Shown: positions 51,776 through 60,950, numbered from the stretch's first letter. The stretch: 64,000 bases of DNA from Hymenobacter radiodurans (GCF_004355185.1 NZ_CP037922.1:2356001-2420000); one strand, 5' to 3'. A program made the numbers and translations. Notes: generated from the letters alone by a model not told the origin.

Positions 51776-54279
51776 AACCGCGCTATTACCCGCAGATTCA
51801 CCAAGCGCTGGGACAGGTAATTGGGTACGGAATAAGTGTCGCCGTTCACATCCTGGAGGTAGCTGTAGCCACCCACATTGTTGGCGGCCAGCACGTTCAA
51901 AATCTCCAGGCCCAGCCACAGGCTTTCCAGCTGGCCTACACGGCGTGGTGTATTAACGTCATTGCGCAGGGTAAGTACTTTGGAAACGCCTAAATCGACG
52001 CGCTTGTAGGAGCGGCTGAGCTTGGTAGTACCGCGCTCCTCTGGGAGGTTGGGCGGACTGAAAGGCAGGCCCGAGCCAAACACAAAGTTCACGTAGCCTT
52101 TCACCGAGGGATTGTTGGGCAGATGATCCTGGAAGAAAATGCCCAGGTTGAGGCGTTGATCGGTGGGGCGGCGGATATAGCCTTTCTCTTCCCGGCCGAT
52201 CTCGGTGCCATCTTCGTCGCGCAGGGTTATGAAGTCGTCGTCGAGGTTTTCGCGGGTGGTGAGCACGCCCAGGCTAAACCACGACTCGGTGCCGGGCACG
52301 AACTCGCCAGCTACGCGGGCATCGAGGCCGGCGGCGTAGGCAGTGGCATTGTTGCGGGCAAAGTAGCGCAGACGCACATTGTCGAGGTCGTAGGGTACGA
52401 CGTCGGTGAGGTATTTGAAATAGACTTCGCCGGTGAAGCGGAAAGGCCGACCCCACTGCTGAAACTTCAGATCCTGCCCAGCGATGAAATGCAAGGAGCG
52501 TTGGGCCCGCAGCTCTGGGTTCAGAATGGCTTGCTGGTTGCGCAGCTCCCGATAAAACGGCGGCTGGTAATACACGCCCGCTGCCACTTTGAACGCCAGA
52601 TCTGGGTTGCGGCGGGTTACAAACGAATACTGCACCCGGGGACTAAAGACCAGTTGGCGGTTTACGCTCCAGTAGTGCGCGCGCACTCCGTAAGTAAGTG
52701 TGCGCAACGAGTCGAAGGTGATTGTATGTTGAGCGTAGCCTTGGTACCGCTCACTATCAAGCGTCAGATCGGTGCGCAGGCGAGTGAAGCGGGCCTCGGG
52801 CACAAAGCCCGCCGAATCGACAAACCCGTACTCATTCAGCATATCCTCAATGTGCTCGCGGCCAGCTTTTGCCCCCCAACGCACCGTGTGGCGACTAGTC
52901 GGTGACCATGTGCCGCGGGCTTCGAGCGTAGCGAGGCGGGCGCTCAGGGTATTGCGCGAATGGTCGTAGCGCGAGCCTAGGTCGCGGATGCGGACGGGAC
53001 GATTAAAATCGGGCGAGTTTGGGTCAACGTTGATATCGGCGAAACGGTAGCTAGCTTCCACGTCCCGAAACTCCAGCTCCCGCGAAATTAGCCCCCCAGC
53101 CAGCAGCTCCCCCGTAAACTTAGGGCTAAACTCGTGGCGCAGATTTAGGCCACCTTGATAGGTGTCGTACTGCATCCGCTCGCGGCCATCGTAGGCAATA
53201 AAAAGCCGTGTAAACTGGTTGGTGGCGGTGCTGAAGGTACTCTGGCCGGTTTCGGGCGTGAAGCGATAATCGTTGTGGGCAAAGGAAGTCAGCAAGCCTA
53301 AAGTCGTTCGGTTTGGCTCCGATTTGCCCCCCAGTGCCGCGTTGATATAGAGCTGACCGTCGTAAAAAGTAGGGTTGTAGCCACCTTGCGCCTGCCGCAG
53401 CGAACGGAGCACGTACTGAGCATTTTTGTAGCGAATGCCGGCCAGGTAGCTCACGCGCTTATTAGGCGACGTGGCCTCCACGTGGGCCGTGCCGCCCACC
53501 AAACTAGCCGTGGCCGAGGCTCCAAAGCGAGCGGGCGTTTTGTACTCCACATCCAGCACCGACGAGAGCTTATCGCCAAACTTTGGCTGCCAACCGCCCG
53601 TCGAAAACGCTACCTGGCTTACCAAATCAGGGTTGATAAAGCTCAAGCCTTCCTGCTGCGCGGCAGTCACCAGAAACGGTCGGTACACCTCAATGCCGTT
53701 TACGTACACGAGGTTTTCCTCGTAGTTGCCGCCCCGAACCGAATAGGTGCTAGTCAGCTCATTATTGGCTACCACACCGGGCAGCGTGGTGAGTATCTTA
53801 TTGAAATCACCGAAGGCCGAAGGCAATTCCTTCGCCGCCCGCGGGTTAATGCGCGTCAGGCTCACTTGCTCACGCGTATCCGCGCTTTCGCCGCGGCCGC
53901 GCACCGTTACGTTGCCCAGAGCGCGGGCATCGGTAGTGAGCGTGAGCCGCTGGGGGGCATTTTTGGTTAAATCGAGGGGCGTGCGCAACACCTTGTAGCC
54001 CAGACGACGCGCCACGAGCACAAGAGCTGGTGCGCCGGGCGCGGGCGGCGTTACGCGCAGCGAAAATTGCCCCCCAGTATCGGTAGTAGTGCCGCCGGGT
54101 TGCCCTTCAACGCCTATATCCACAAGCTCCAGGGGTTGCCCATCCGCGTTGCGGACGGTACCGCTGACTAAGATGCGGTTGGCGGTTTGTTGGGCCATCA
54201 CCCCCGTCCCGACCAGAACTAGCAGTAAGGTCAGTAGTAGGCGAAGGGGCTTGTTTCGCAGGCGAGTAAGCAAATGCAT
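51772..54279 (-). CDS. TonB-dependent receptor with carboxypeptidase-regulatory-like N-terminal domain
   Basis: An 835-residue protein with a signal peptide (LLLTLLLVLVGTGVMAQQ). Residues about 35-115 form a carboxypeptidase-regulatory-like beta domain (ILVSGTVRNADGQPLELVDIGVEG). Residues about 150-230 are the plug (GDFNKILTTLPGVVANNELTSTYSVRGGNYEENLVYVNGIEVYRP). The rest is a 22-strand-type barrel ending in NLRVIARF. No SusD-like gene is adjacent. The ligand is unknown. The ATG overlaps the rpe stop (TAATG), so translation is coupled. Confidence 0.88.
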   Translation of the reverse strand: MHLLTRLRNKPLRLLLTLLLVLVGTGVMAQQTANRILVSGTVRNADGQPLELVDIGVEGQPGGTTTDTGGQFSLRVTPPAPGAPALVLVARRLGYKVLRTPLDLTKNAPQRLTLTTDARALGNVTVRGRGESADTREQVSLTRINPRAAKELPSAFGDFNKILTTLPGVVANNELTSTYSVRGGNYEENLVYVNGIEVYRPFLVTAAQQEGLSFINPDLVSQVAFSTGGWQPKFGDKLSSVLDVEYKTPARFGASATASLVGGTAHVEATSPNKRVSYLAGIRYKNAQYVLRSLRQAQGGYNPTFYDGQLYINAALGGKSEPNRTTLGLLTSFAHNDYRFTPETGQSTFSTATNQFTRLFIAYDGRERMQYDTYQGGLNLRHEFSPKFTGELLAGGLISRELEFRDVEASYRFADINVDPNSPDFNRPVRIRDLGSRYDHSRNTLSARLATLEARGTWSPTSRHTVRWGAKAGREHIEDMLNEYGFVDSAGFVPEARFTRLRTDLTLDSERYQGYAQHTITFDSLRTLTYGVRAHYWSVNRQLVFSPRVQYSFVTRRNPDLAFKVAAGVYYQPPFYRELRNQQAILNPELRAQRSLHFIAGQDLKFQQWGRPFRFTGEVYFKYLTDVVPYDLDNVRLRYFARNNATAYAAGLDARVAGEFVPGTESWFSLGVLTTRENLDDDFITLRDEDGTEIGREEKGYIRRPTDQRLNLGIFFQDHLPNNPSVKGYVNFVFGSGLPFSPPNLPEERGTTKLSRSYKRVDLGVSKVLTLRNDVNTPRRVGQLESLWLGLEILNVLAANNVGGYSYLQDVNGDTYSVPNYLSQRLVNLRVIARF

Positions 54280-54998
54280 TAGGCGTTCAGGCTCTCCTCC
54301 GATTCATCCTCCAGCAGCTCGCTTTCGCTCAAGTGCGCACGCAGGTCAGCCAGCGTAGCTACGGGGTCGGGCGAGCCAAACACAAAGTTGCCAGCCACCA
54401 GCACATCAGCGCCGGCTTCTACCAAAGCGGCGGCGTTGTCGCGGCTCACGCCGCCATCAATCTCAATCAGAGCCGAAGAGCCGCTATCCACCAGCAACTC
54501 CTTCAGTGCGGCTACTTTACGTAGCGTATTGGGAATAAACGCCTGCCCGCCAAAACCTGGGTTTACCGACATCACGCACACTACGTCCAGATCGGCGGCA
54601 ATATCCTCAAGCAGCCACACCGGCGTATGCGGATTGAGCGCCACGCCCGCCCGGCAGCCTAATGCTTTGATTTGCTGAATCACACGGTGTAAATGTGGGC
54701 AAGCTTCATAATGCACCGTGATGTTAGTTGCACCCGCGTCGCGGACGGCGGCCAGATAATTCTGGGGATCCTCAATCATCAAGTGCACATCGAGCGGCTG
54801 CTTGGCATGACGGCCAATGGCCTGCAATACTGGTATTCCAAAAGAGATATTCGGCACAAACCGACCATCCATAATATCGCAGTGCAACCAGTCGGCGGCG
54901 CTACCAGCAAGGCGCTCGATTTCAAATTGCAGGTTGGCAAAATCGGCGGCGAGCAGCGAAGGAGCCAGTAATGGGGCTAGGCGGCGGGTAGAAGTCAT
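54279..54998 (-). CDS. rpe: Ribulose-phosphate 3-epimerase
   Basis: A 239-residue TIM-barrel protein. APSLLAADFANLQFEIERL, the metal and catalytic set in HCDIMDGRFVPNISFG, DVHLMIEDPQNYLAAV, the third in VCVMSVNPGFGGQAFI and EIDGGVSRDNAAALVEAGADVLVAG match the family. It interconverts Ru5P and Xu5P in the pentose phosphate pathway. Its coupling to a TonB-dependent receptor gene is unusual and has no obvious metabolic reason. It begins just after a region with a REP-like element downstream. Confidence 0.93.
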   Translation of the reverse strand: MTSTRRLAPLLAPSLLAADFANLQFEIERLAGSAADWLHCDIMDGRFVPNISFGIPVLQAIGRHAKQPLDVHLMIEDPQNYLAAVRDAGATNITVHYEACPHLHRVIQQIKALGCRAGVALNPHTPVWLLEDIAADLDVVCVMSVNPGFGGQAFIPNTLRKVAALKELLVDSGSSALIEIDGGVSRDNAAALVEAGADVLVAGNFVFGSPDPVATLADLRAHLSESELLEDESEESLNA

Positions 54999-55112
54999 AC
55001 CGCGAAGGTAAGCGTTTGGGCGCGAGCTTGGATGAGGTTTGCACTCAACAATTGTCTTGCTTCAACTTGCTTTCCAAAAGTGAAGATTAATAGACGTTCG
55101 CAATAAAATAAG

Positions 55113-55215
55113 CCCGTCATGCAGAGGCGAAGCCGAAGCATCTCGCGTGTTTAGCAGGATTACTAAACTCACAACAGCGAGCGAGATGCTTCGGCTCCGC
55201 CTCCGCATGACCGCC
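55113..55215. repeat. REP/MITE-like palindromic element, copy 2
   Basis: CGTCATGCAGAGGCGAAGCCGAAGCATCTCGCG and the partner GCGAGATGCTTCGGCTCCGCCTCCGCATGACCG enclose a 35-base centre. It is closely similar in arms to copies at 38640 and 56310. It flanks the RES/Xre module on its 3' side. Confidence 0.85.
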
Positions 55216-55237
55216 TTCGTGTTGGTAGTTGTTGGGA

Positions 55238-55699
55238 TTATTCTTGATTCTCCGCTTTGATCCGTGGGTCGAAGGCAAACTCCTCCCGACTGCTAATGCG
55301 GATCCGGGCAAAGTCGGGGTGGCGGGCGTGTAGAATGTAGTTGAACTCGCTGGCGATAATGGAAGACGGCACCCGCAGCACAGGTGCCGTTTTGCGTTCA
55401 TACCACGCGTCGCCCAAGGGCTGACAGAGGGAATAGTTGCGGGTTTTGTGCCAGTTGGGGGGCAATTGTTCCAGCGTAATAGTCTCTACAGCCAAGTCGT
55501 CCGGAATCTGCACAACGAGTACTTTGAATCGTTGATTTAGCCCCTCGCCGCCCCGGTGCACTACGTTTTCCAAGCACGCCAGCGCCCGACTGCTGGCCGT
55601 ATAAATGACGAAATGGCCCTTGGAATTCCAGCGCCCGCGGTTGCCTGAGGCGTATAAATCCTGGGCGTACTCCGCCAAGCAAATACGGTATACTTCCAC
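55238..55699 (-). CDS. RES-domain toxin of a RES/Xre toxin-antitoxin pair
   Basis: A 153-residue protein. EVYRICLAEYAQDLYASGNRGRWNSKGHFVIYTASSRALACLENVVH contains the RES pattern with the Arg/Tyr, Glu and Ser of the NAD-degrading active site (R..Y...S..lA..E). LGDAWYERKTAPVLRVPSSIIASEFNYILHARHPDF is the conserved C-terminal half. Such toxins act by NAD+ degradation or ADP-ribosylation-like chemistry. The antitoxin gene lies 12 bases upstream. The pair is flanked by REP-like repeats. Confidence 0.9.
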   Translation of the reverse strand: MEVYRICLAEYAQDLYASGNRGRWNSKGHFVIYTASSRALACLENVVHRGGEGLNQRFKVLVVQIPDDLAVETITLEQLPPNWHKTRNYSLCQPLGDAWYERKTAPVLRVPSSIIASEFNYILHARHPDFARIRISSREEFAFDPRIKAENQE

Positions 55700-55711
55700 C
55701 CTACTGCTCGT

Positions 55712-56176
55712 TTAAGCCAAGTCGCCGTAGGCAATCCGATCCAACTCTTCCAGCACTAGATCAATGCCGCCGCTGGTTTCTAGCAATGTGAGCGGCACTT
55801 GCTCATCGAGACCGTAGGAAGGCTTTTCGAGCCACCGGACAAAGGCATCCGCTTCGCCAAATACCTGCTGCCCGCGCAGATGCAGAGCGAGCAGCTTCAG
55901 AGTCTGCTCGCTGTGGGCAGGGTTCAGGTTTTTCTGCTCTTGGCGGTAGGTACGCAAGGTTTTGGTGGTGATGTTGAGAATATCAGCAAGCTGCTCGGGG
56001 TGTAGATGAAGCAAGCCGGCCACTGCAATAGCCGTAGCGGCCGAAACACCTTGCCGCGCCGCCATCACCAAAGAAAAGGAATCCTTTACCACTTTCTTAA
56101 GCGCCGTCAGCTCCGACCCAGCCATGGGAAGATTGGCGAGTCCACTTGCTTTGCGAGTTGTTGCTATGCTGCTCAT
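55712..56176 (-). CDS. Xre/MbcA/ParS-type antitoxin
   Basis: A 154-residue protein with an N-terminal Xre-like HTH (QGVSAATAIAVAGLLHLHPEQLADILNITTKTLRTYR) and a C-terminal DUF2384 (MbcA/ParS) toxin-binding domain (LALHLRGQQVFGEADAFVRWLEKPSYGLDEQVPLTLLETSGGIDLVLEELDRIAYG). It neutralises the RES toxin and probably represses the operon. The start is the ATG at 56176. Nothing in the upstream region is a clear operator except the REP element at 56310. Confidence 0.9.
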   Translation of the reverse strand: MSSIATTRKASGLANLPMAGSELTALKKVVKDSFSLVMAARQGVSAATAIAVAGLLHLHPEQLADILNITTKTLRTYRQEQKNLNPAHSEQTLKLLALHLRGQQVFGEADAFVRWLEKPSYGLDEQVPLTLLETSGGIDLVLEELDRIAYGDLA

Positions 56177-56309
56177 AATCGAAGTGGTTCTAGGTGTTAT
56201 TTCAAAGTTAGGAATATTTTCCCTTAAACTCGGAAATTTTTCTTTTTGTTTGGTAACACTTCCTCTGGATTGCCGCTTCGCAACGATAGTGGAAACAAAA
56301 ACCCCATGA

Positions 56310-56411
56310 TGGTCATGCAGAGCGGAAGCGAAGCATCTCTACAGCGGTAGTAGGATTAGTAACCTAGCATCAGCACGCGAGATGCTTCGCTTCCGCTCTG
56401 CATGACGGTCC
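56310..56411. repeat. REP/MITE-like palindromic element, copy 3
   Basis: GGTCATGCAGAGCGGAAGCGAAGCATCTC and the partner GAGATGCTTCGCTTCCGCTCTGCATGACGG enclose a 40-base centre. This copy is upstream of the antitoxin gene. Together with copy 2 it brackets the RES/Xre cassette. Confidence 0.85.
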
Positions 56412-56433
56412 AAGTATAATAAGGCTTAAAAAA

Positions 56434-56466
56434 ACGTAGCTCGAAGCAAATGCTTCGAGCTACGTT
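56434..56466 (-). terminator. Terminator of the zinc-ribbon gene
   Basis: ACGTAGCTCGAAGCA and TGCTTCGAGCTACGT form a 15-bp perfect stem, and on the minus strand a T run follows. It ends the gene at 56489. Confidence 0.85.
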
Positions 56467-56488
56467 CAAACTCTACTCGTTATCAACC

Positions 56489-56800
56489 TTACTTCTCCCC
56501 TTTCTTCCACGGCTGCCAGTCCAATTCACCATTCTCGCGGCGGCGTAGGAACACCGTTTGATCATCTTTTTGGGTTTTGCCGAAGGTCACGTCGCCACGG
56601 CAATCGAGGCATTTGACGGACGTATATTTGAATTTATCCTGCGCCACGCGCGAGGTAAGATCGAGGTTATCGGAGCCGCAGAGGCCACAGGCGGGCACAT
56701 CGGCAAAGCTCAGGCGGTCGTACTCGGACACCACGTCGTGGAAGTTGCCTCCCTGCACGGTGAAGTGAAACTGCCGGCGCCCGATGCGCTTGGTAATCAT
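56489..56800 (-). CDS. Small zinc-ribbon protein
   Basis: About 103 residues from ATG 56800 (MITKRIGRRQFHF). CGLCGSDNLDLTSRVAQDKFKYTSVKCLDC gives a pair of CxxC motifs 25 residues apart, a zinc ribbon. DVTFGKTQKDDQTVFLRRRENGELDWQPWKK resembles the end of some phage and conserved bacterial ssDNA-recombination-associated proteins, but I cannot name a family. It is monocistronic, with terminators before and after. Confidence 0.7.
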   Translation of the reverse strand: MITKRIGRRQFHFTVQGGNFHDVVSEYDRLSFADVPACGLCGSDNLDLTSRVAQDKFKYTSVKCLDCRGDVTFGKTQKDDQTVFLRRRENGELDWQPWKKGEK

Positions 56801-56885
56801 GAGTTGAAGCACAGCAAATACATTAAAGGGTGAGAGCGGAATAGTTGGTTAAGGATAAGGGTTTTTATTGGAATTAGAAGCGCAT

Positions 56886-56932
56886 AAAAAAGCCCCCAGA
56901 CACAGTATACCTGCTACCTGGGGGGCATTTTT
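56886..56932 (-). terminator. Terminator of the subtilase gene
   Basis: On the minus strand, ATGCCCCCCAGGTAGCAGG...CTGGGGGCTTTTTT is a G/C stem with a T run. It lies 7 bases after the subtilase stop and has an exact octamer at 56919. Confidence 0.85.
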
Positions 56933-56938
56933 GGAATA

Positions 56939-58645
56939 TTATTCCTTAATAAAGCGCACCGAACGGCGCACCCGACCAGCACTTACGGAACACGTATAGG
57001 CTCCTTTGGCTAAAACGCCGGGTCTCAATTCTACCTGTTGAGCTGAAGTAGCGGGCACTTTTTGCTCCATAACAACCCGGCCGCGAGCGTCGATGATGCG
57101 TACGCGCAGTGCTACATTTTGAAACTCGGGCGTGAGCTGCAAGAACAATGCGTCATCACGGGTCGGGTTGGGGTAAAGGGCTAGCTGTCCGCGAGCAGGC
57201 GCTGGCGCGGCCACGGGGAGCAGCGTACCCGCCGCGAGCGTTTGCGCCCGGCCAAAATCAGGGATGCCGTACCCCAACTCATTATCGGGTTGAGTTGCCT
57301 GGGAGCCGGAGCGCTGCAAAGTGGCAATTACCTGCTGTGCTGTCAGCTTAGGATTTGCCTGCCAAAAGCCAGCAACCAAGCCTGCCAGCGTAGGACACGC
57401 ATAGGAAGTGCCGTTGCCGTTGACTACTGTACCCGCGGCCGTCATCACAGCCGAAGCTCGCCCCTGCGCTGCGAGCGCAGGCTTGATACGCCCATCGGCT
57501 GTGGGCCCGACGGAGCTGAACACAGCCCGCTGCAACAACACCGAATCGACGGCGCCCACAGTTAAGATGGAATCAGCATCGGCCGGGGCATTCACGTAGC
57601 GCCATGGGCTGCTGCCTTCGTTGCCAGCGCTATTTACTACCAGGATACCTACGCGGGCCGCTACCGTAGCCGCCCGCGACGAGAGCGCTGTCCGGCCGTT
57701 TAAATCGGCGTAGGCGTAGTCGGGCGAGGGCTGATCAAAGTCATTATAGCCAAGGGAAGAACTGATGATATCCACGCCCACCGAATCGGCGTACTCGGCG
57801 GCCAGCAGCCAGTTGGCTTCCTCAATCGGGTGCTCCGACTTAACGTCTTCCGTAACGAGCAGATGGTAGCTGGCCTTAGGAGCAGTGCCCACAAAAAGAC
57901 CAGGCTGGTTGGCTGCCATCGTTGATAAACACTGCGTACCATGCTCGTTACGCCCGTAAACGGCCTTATCGTGTTCTACAAAGTTGTAAGTACTCAGTAG
58001 GCGCTTTTCCGCGAATAACGGCGCAAAAGCCGGTAGGCGGTCTACACCCGAAAAGCCCCCATCGAACACGGCAATCTGGATTCCCTCTCCCCGAAAGCCA
58101 GCGTCGTGCATAGCCACGGCCCCTAGCATTTGGGCTTGCCCATACGCAGGTCCGTAGGTAGGTCGTCCCGGTGCCGTAGTAGTGGCGGGCGGTAGAGTAG
58201 CCGGTGGATTAGTAGGGATAGGTGAGGCAGGTGCCGCCTGCGCCCGAATCAGGGTTTGCGTGCCCTTCACGGAAGGCAGTTTGCGGAGGGTAGCCAGTGT
58301 AGCAGAGTCGCAGACCACCACGGCGGCATTGAACCAACGTGAGGTGTACCACACTTGCACGCCCGAAACCGCCTTTATCTGGGCTACATAGGCCGGATTG
58401 ACGGGCAAGTCGCGGGGCTGGATGGCAATATTCTGGCGTGTCCGGCGAGTGATGGCGCGGGCCGACAAATACGCCTGAGGCTGCGTTATGCTAAACGGAG
58501 AATTGGCTTTGTCGCGAAAGAATATCAAATGCCTGCCCACCACAGCCGTCGCCTGCGGCGGACTGCCGGGGTTCGATTGGGCCATAGCACTACTTAGGTG
58601 GCTACTGAGCCCCATCCAGAATAAGACAAGCAGAGAAATTCGCAT
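56939..58645 (-). CDS. Secreted S8 subtilisin-like protease with T9SS sorting domain
   Basis: A 568-residue protein with a signal peptide (LLVLFWMGLSSHLSSAMAQ). The catalytic triad reads AVFDGGFSG (Asp near 194), NEHGTQCLSTMA (His near 234) and NGTSYACPTLAG (Ser near 412). The C-terminal 80 residues (LALYPNPTRDDALFLQL ... RVRIIDARGRVVMEQKV ... GAYTCSVSAGRVRRSVRFIKE) are a type A Por-secretion (T9SS) sorting domain. It would be exported and anchored or released. The substrate is unknown. The terminator is at its end. Confidence 0.9.
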   Translation of the reverse strand: MRISLLVLFWMGLSSHLSSAMAQSNPGSPPQATAVVGRHLIFFRDKANSPFSITQPQAYLSARAITRRTRQNIAIQPRDLPVNPAYVAQIKAVSGVQVWYTSRWFNAAVVVCDSATLATLRKLPSVKGTQTLIRAQAAPASPIPTNPPATLPPATTTAPGRPTYGPAYGQAQMLGAVAMHDAGFRGEGIQIAVFDGGFSGVDRLPAFAPLFAEKRLLSTYNFVEHDKAVYGRNEHGTQCLSTMAANQPGLFVGTAPKASYHLLVTEDVKSEHPIEEANWLLAAEYADSVGVDIISSSLGYNDFDQPSPDYAYADLNGRTALSSRAATVAARVGILVVNSAGNEGSSPWRYVNAPADADSILTVGAVDSVLLQRAVFSSVGPTADGRIKPALAAQGRASAVMTAAGTVVNGNGTSYACPTLAGLVAGFWQANPKLTAQQVIATLQRSGSQATQPDNELGYGIPDFGRAQTLAAGTLLPVAAPAPARGQLALYPNPTRDDALFLQLTPEFQNVALRVRIIDARGRVVMEQKVPATSAQQVELRPGVLAKGAYTCSVSAGRVRRSVRFIKE

Positions 58646-58930
58646 TAAGTAAGACGAGTAAAAGAATCAAAAAGGAAAAAACACAACTGCTAATTCACAG
58701 AAAAAAGCCCCCAGGCCACGTACAGCATAGGCTGCACCATGAATAAAGGCACTACGTGGCTAACCGGAAATAGTAGAATAATAACACGGATACTGGGAAG
58801 GTCGTTGCATCAGTGGGCTCGGCAAAAAGCCCCCCAACAGCGCAACGTATATAACAGCGCCCAACAATGGTAGTTATAAAAATCTACCATTGTTGGGCGC
58901 TGCTCTCAAAGGTTATCACCCTGCGAATGA
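58646..58930. other. Intergenic region with several hairpins
   Basis: It holds AAAAAAGCCCCCAGGCCACGTA...TACGTGGC, an octamer at 58829 and the long hairpin at 58853-58902. No gene is recognised. Confidence 0.5.
58853..58902 (-). terminator. Strong 19-bp-stem hairpin downstream of the lipoprotein gene
   Basis: CAGCGCCCAACAATGGTAG and CTACCATTGTTGGGCGCTG pair with no mismatch across a short AT-rich loop. It ends about 30 bases from the stop at 58931. The T run is in the loop side, so its exact function as a terminator is inference. Confidence 0.65.
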
Positions 58931-59692
58931 CTACAGTTTTCCAGCCTCAATTAACGTCTCGACTCGGGAGCTACCTGCCAAGCGGTAGCCAGGTACCAAA
59001 GAGCAATCAGCAGGCGAGCCGGGCGGACAGCCATATTGGTAGCGACGCCGCCACCGATGGATGGGTCCCACTTCCCGAGCGTACACCTGGCGTTGAATAT
59101 TGAGGTTAAACAAATCGTAGGCAGTTGTGTCAGCGGTTGTAATCGTCTGCTCGTAGCGCTGGGGCTGAGTGGCTGCGGTTAGCTCGAAAGGCTCTCCTAC
59201 CCGGTCATAGCCCCGCTTCTCAGCCGTAATAGTATCGCCGGAATTAAAGGCATTGGAATTCCATTTCCGGCCAGCACGCACCGGAAACACGAGTTCTACG
59301 GTGCGGCGATTGCTACGGGTAAGTAGTAGCGTGTTCGGGGTTGTCTTGATGATGAATACGCTATCGTCGCGCCAAGCCTGGGCGGGAGTGGTGCGGCGCG
59401 ACCGCACCACTCGGTAAACAGAGTCGCCAGAGGCATCGATGAAAGTTTCGTCTACCCGCTCCCGAAACTGAAAGCGGGTAGCCGTGCCCGTGTTATTCTG
59501 ATAAATGGAATCGACTACGGCATACACCCGGTACGCTCCAACCTCCACCGGATAATACTCCAGACCCATATCAGGTCCGGGCTCCGTTTCGCGGGTGCAG
59601 GCCCACGCTACTCCTACCGCCAGCAAACCAGCCGCAAGTGCACGGCGGCTTATGAATAATTTAGCGAAGCGCAGACGATAGAAATAGCTCAT
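58931..59692 (-). CDS. Lipoprotein of unknown function
   Basis: A 253-residue protein with a lipobox-like N terminus (LAAGLLAVGVAWAC). The body has LEYYPVEVGAYRVYAVVDSIYQN, SRRTTPAQAWRDDSVFII and VELVFPVRAGRKWNSNAFNS. It looks like an envelope protein of mostly beta structure. The family is not recognised. It lies 12 bases downstream of mnmA and is probably co-transcribed with it. Confidence 0.7.
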   Translation of the reverse strand: MSYFYRLRFAKLFISRRALAAGLLAVGVAWACTRETEPGPDMGLEYYPVEVGAYRVYAVVDSIYQNNTGTATRFQFRERVDETFIDASGDSVYRVVRSRRTTPAQAWRDDSVFIIKTTPNTLLLTRSNRRTVELVFPVRAGRKWNSNAFNSGDTITAEKRGYDRVGEPFELTAATQPQRYEQTITTADTTAYDLFNLNIQRQVYAREVGPIHRWRRRYQYGCPPGSPADCSLVPGYRLAGSSRVETLIEAGKL

Positions 59693-59704
59693 GCAGAAGC
59701 AGGA

Positions 59705-60877
59705 TTACAGGGCTGAACCGGCAAGCGCCGCAGCTTGAGAAGTAGGATCAGATATCACGTGGCGCTCAATCCAGCCGCCACCCAGCACGTCATTGCCTTC
59801 GTAGAAAACGGCAGCCTGACCGGGCGTAACAGCGTGAACAGGCTCCTCAAAATAAGCATACACTTTGTCACCGATCTGTTCGAGGAACGCGGCGGCTCCG
59901 TCGTGGTTATAGCGAATCTTCGTGGTAGAGGGCACCAAACCCATTCCTTCCAGCGAAGCATACTTGCCCATATTGAGCTTGCCGACCACGGTCGTAGTGC
60001 TAGCTAAATCATCGAAGTTGCCAAGTACGACTTGGTTCGAATCGGGTCGAATTTCGGTCACGTAGGCCGGGAAACCAAGGGCAATACCGAGCCCTTTGCG
60101 CTGCCCAATCGTATAGAAAGGATAGCCCTCATGCGTACCAACGACAGTGCCGTCGCGGAGCACAAATTGCCCCCCAGCCACGCGCGCCTCCAGCCCTTCC
60201 ACCCGCCGCTTCAAAAAGCCGCGGTAGTCATTGTCAGGGATAAAGCAGATTTCGTAGCTCTCCGGCTTATTGACCAGTTCAGTAAACCCGCGCCGACGAG
60301 CTTCATCATAAATCTCAGTTTTGCGCATTCCACCCAACGGAAACATTGTCCGCGCCAAGCTTTCCTGCGACACCCCCCAGAGGGCATATGACTGATCTTT
60401 GTTTTCGTCTAAGCCTTTGCTCACCACGTAGCGACCGTTTTCTTGGCGAATATTGGCATAGTGACCCGTAGCGATGAACTGGCAACCCAGCTGATCAGCG
60501 CGGCGCAAAAGCGCATCCCATTTGATGTGGGTGTTGCAGAGCACGCACGGGTTAGGCGTGCGGCCGGCCAGGTATTCATCGGTGAAGTTGTTGATGACAA
60601 AGTCACCAAATTCGTCCCGGATATCAATGATATAATGAGGAAAACCGAGTTCAACGGCTATTTGACGGGCGTCGTTGATGGAGTCGAGGGAGCAGCAGCC
60701 GGTTTCTTTTTTGGAGCCGCCCGCCGAGGCATAATCCCAGGTTTTCATGGTCATGCCCACCACTTCGTAGCCCTGTTCGTGCAAAAGCACAGCTGCTACA
60801 GATGAGTCAATGCCGCCGCTCATAGCGACGAGAACGCGCCCGCGAGCGGACGACGTTGAAGGTGTGTTTTCAGTCAT
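59705..60877 (-). CDS. mnmA: tRNA-specific 2-thiouridylase
   Basis: A 390-residue protein. VLVAMSGGIDSSVAAVLL is the PP-loop ATP site, GMTMKTWDY and TPNPCVLCNTHIKW contain the first catalytic Cys, and KPESYEICFIPDNDYRGFL the second. GHYANI, DENKDQSYALWGV and HEGYPFYTIGQRKGLGIALG are further family segments. It forms s2U34 in tRNA for Lys, Glu and Gln with sulphur from a relay. The start at 60877 fits. A promoter-like TATCTTTG is found upstream. Confidence 0.95.
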   Translation of the reverse strand: MTENTPSTSSARGRVLVAMSGGIDSSVAAVLLHEQGYEVVGMTMKTWDYASAGGSKKETGCCSLDSINDARQIAVELGFPHYIIDIRDEFGDFVINNFTDEYLAGRTPNPCVLCNTHIKWDALLRRADQLGCQFIATGHYANIRQENGRYVVSKGLDENKDQSYALWGVSQESLARTMFPLGGMRKTEIYDEARRRGFTELVNKPESYEICFIPDNDYRGFLKRRVEGLEARVAGGQFVLRDGTVVGTHEGYPFYTIGQRKGLGIALGFPAYVTEIRPDSNQVVLGNFDDLASTTTVVGKLNMGKYASLEGMGLVPSTTKIRYNHDGAAAFLEQIGDKVYAYFEEPVHAVTPGQAAVFYEGNDVLGGGWIERHVISDPTSQAAALAGSAL

Positions 60878-60917
60878 AAAAGAAGCGCCCGTGAGGTCAA
60901 GGCTCCGGCCGCGATGG

Positions 60918-60950
60918 CAAAGATAACAGCCGACACCTACCCACAGTTCA
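60918..60950 (-). promoter_or_regulatory. Promoter candidate for mnmA
   Basis: The minus strand has TATCTTTG (60918-60925), a match to TAnnTTTG, about 40 bases before the mnmA start. The -33 element is weak. Confidence 0.5.
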
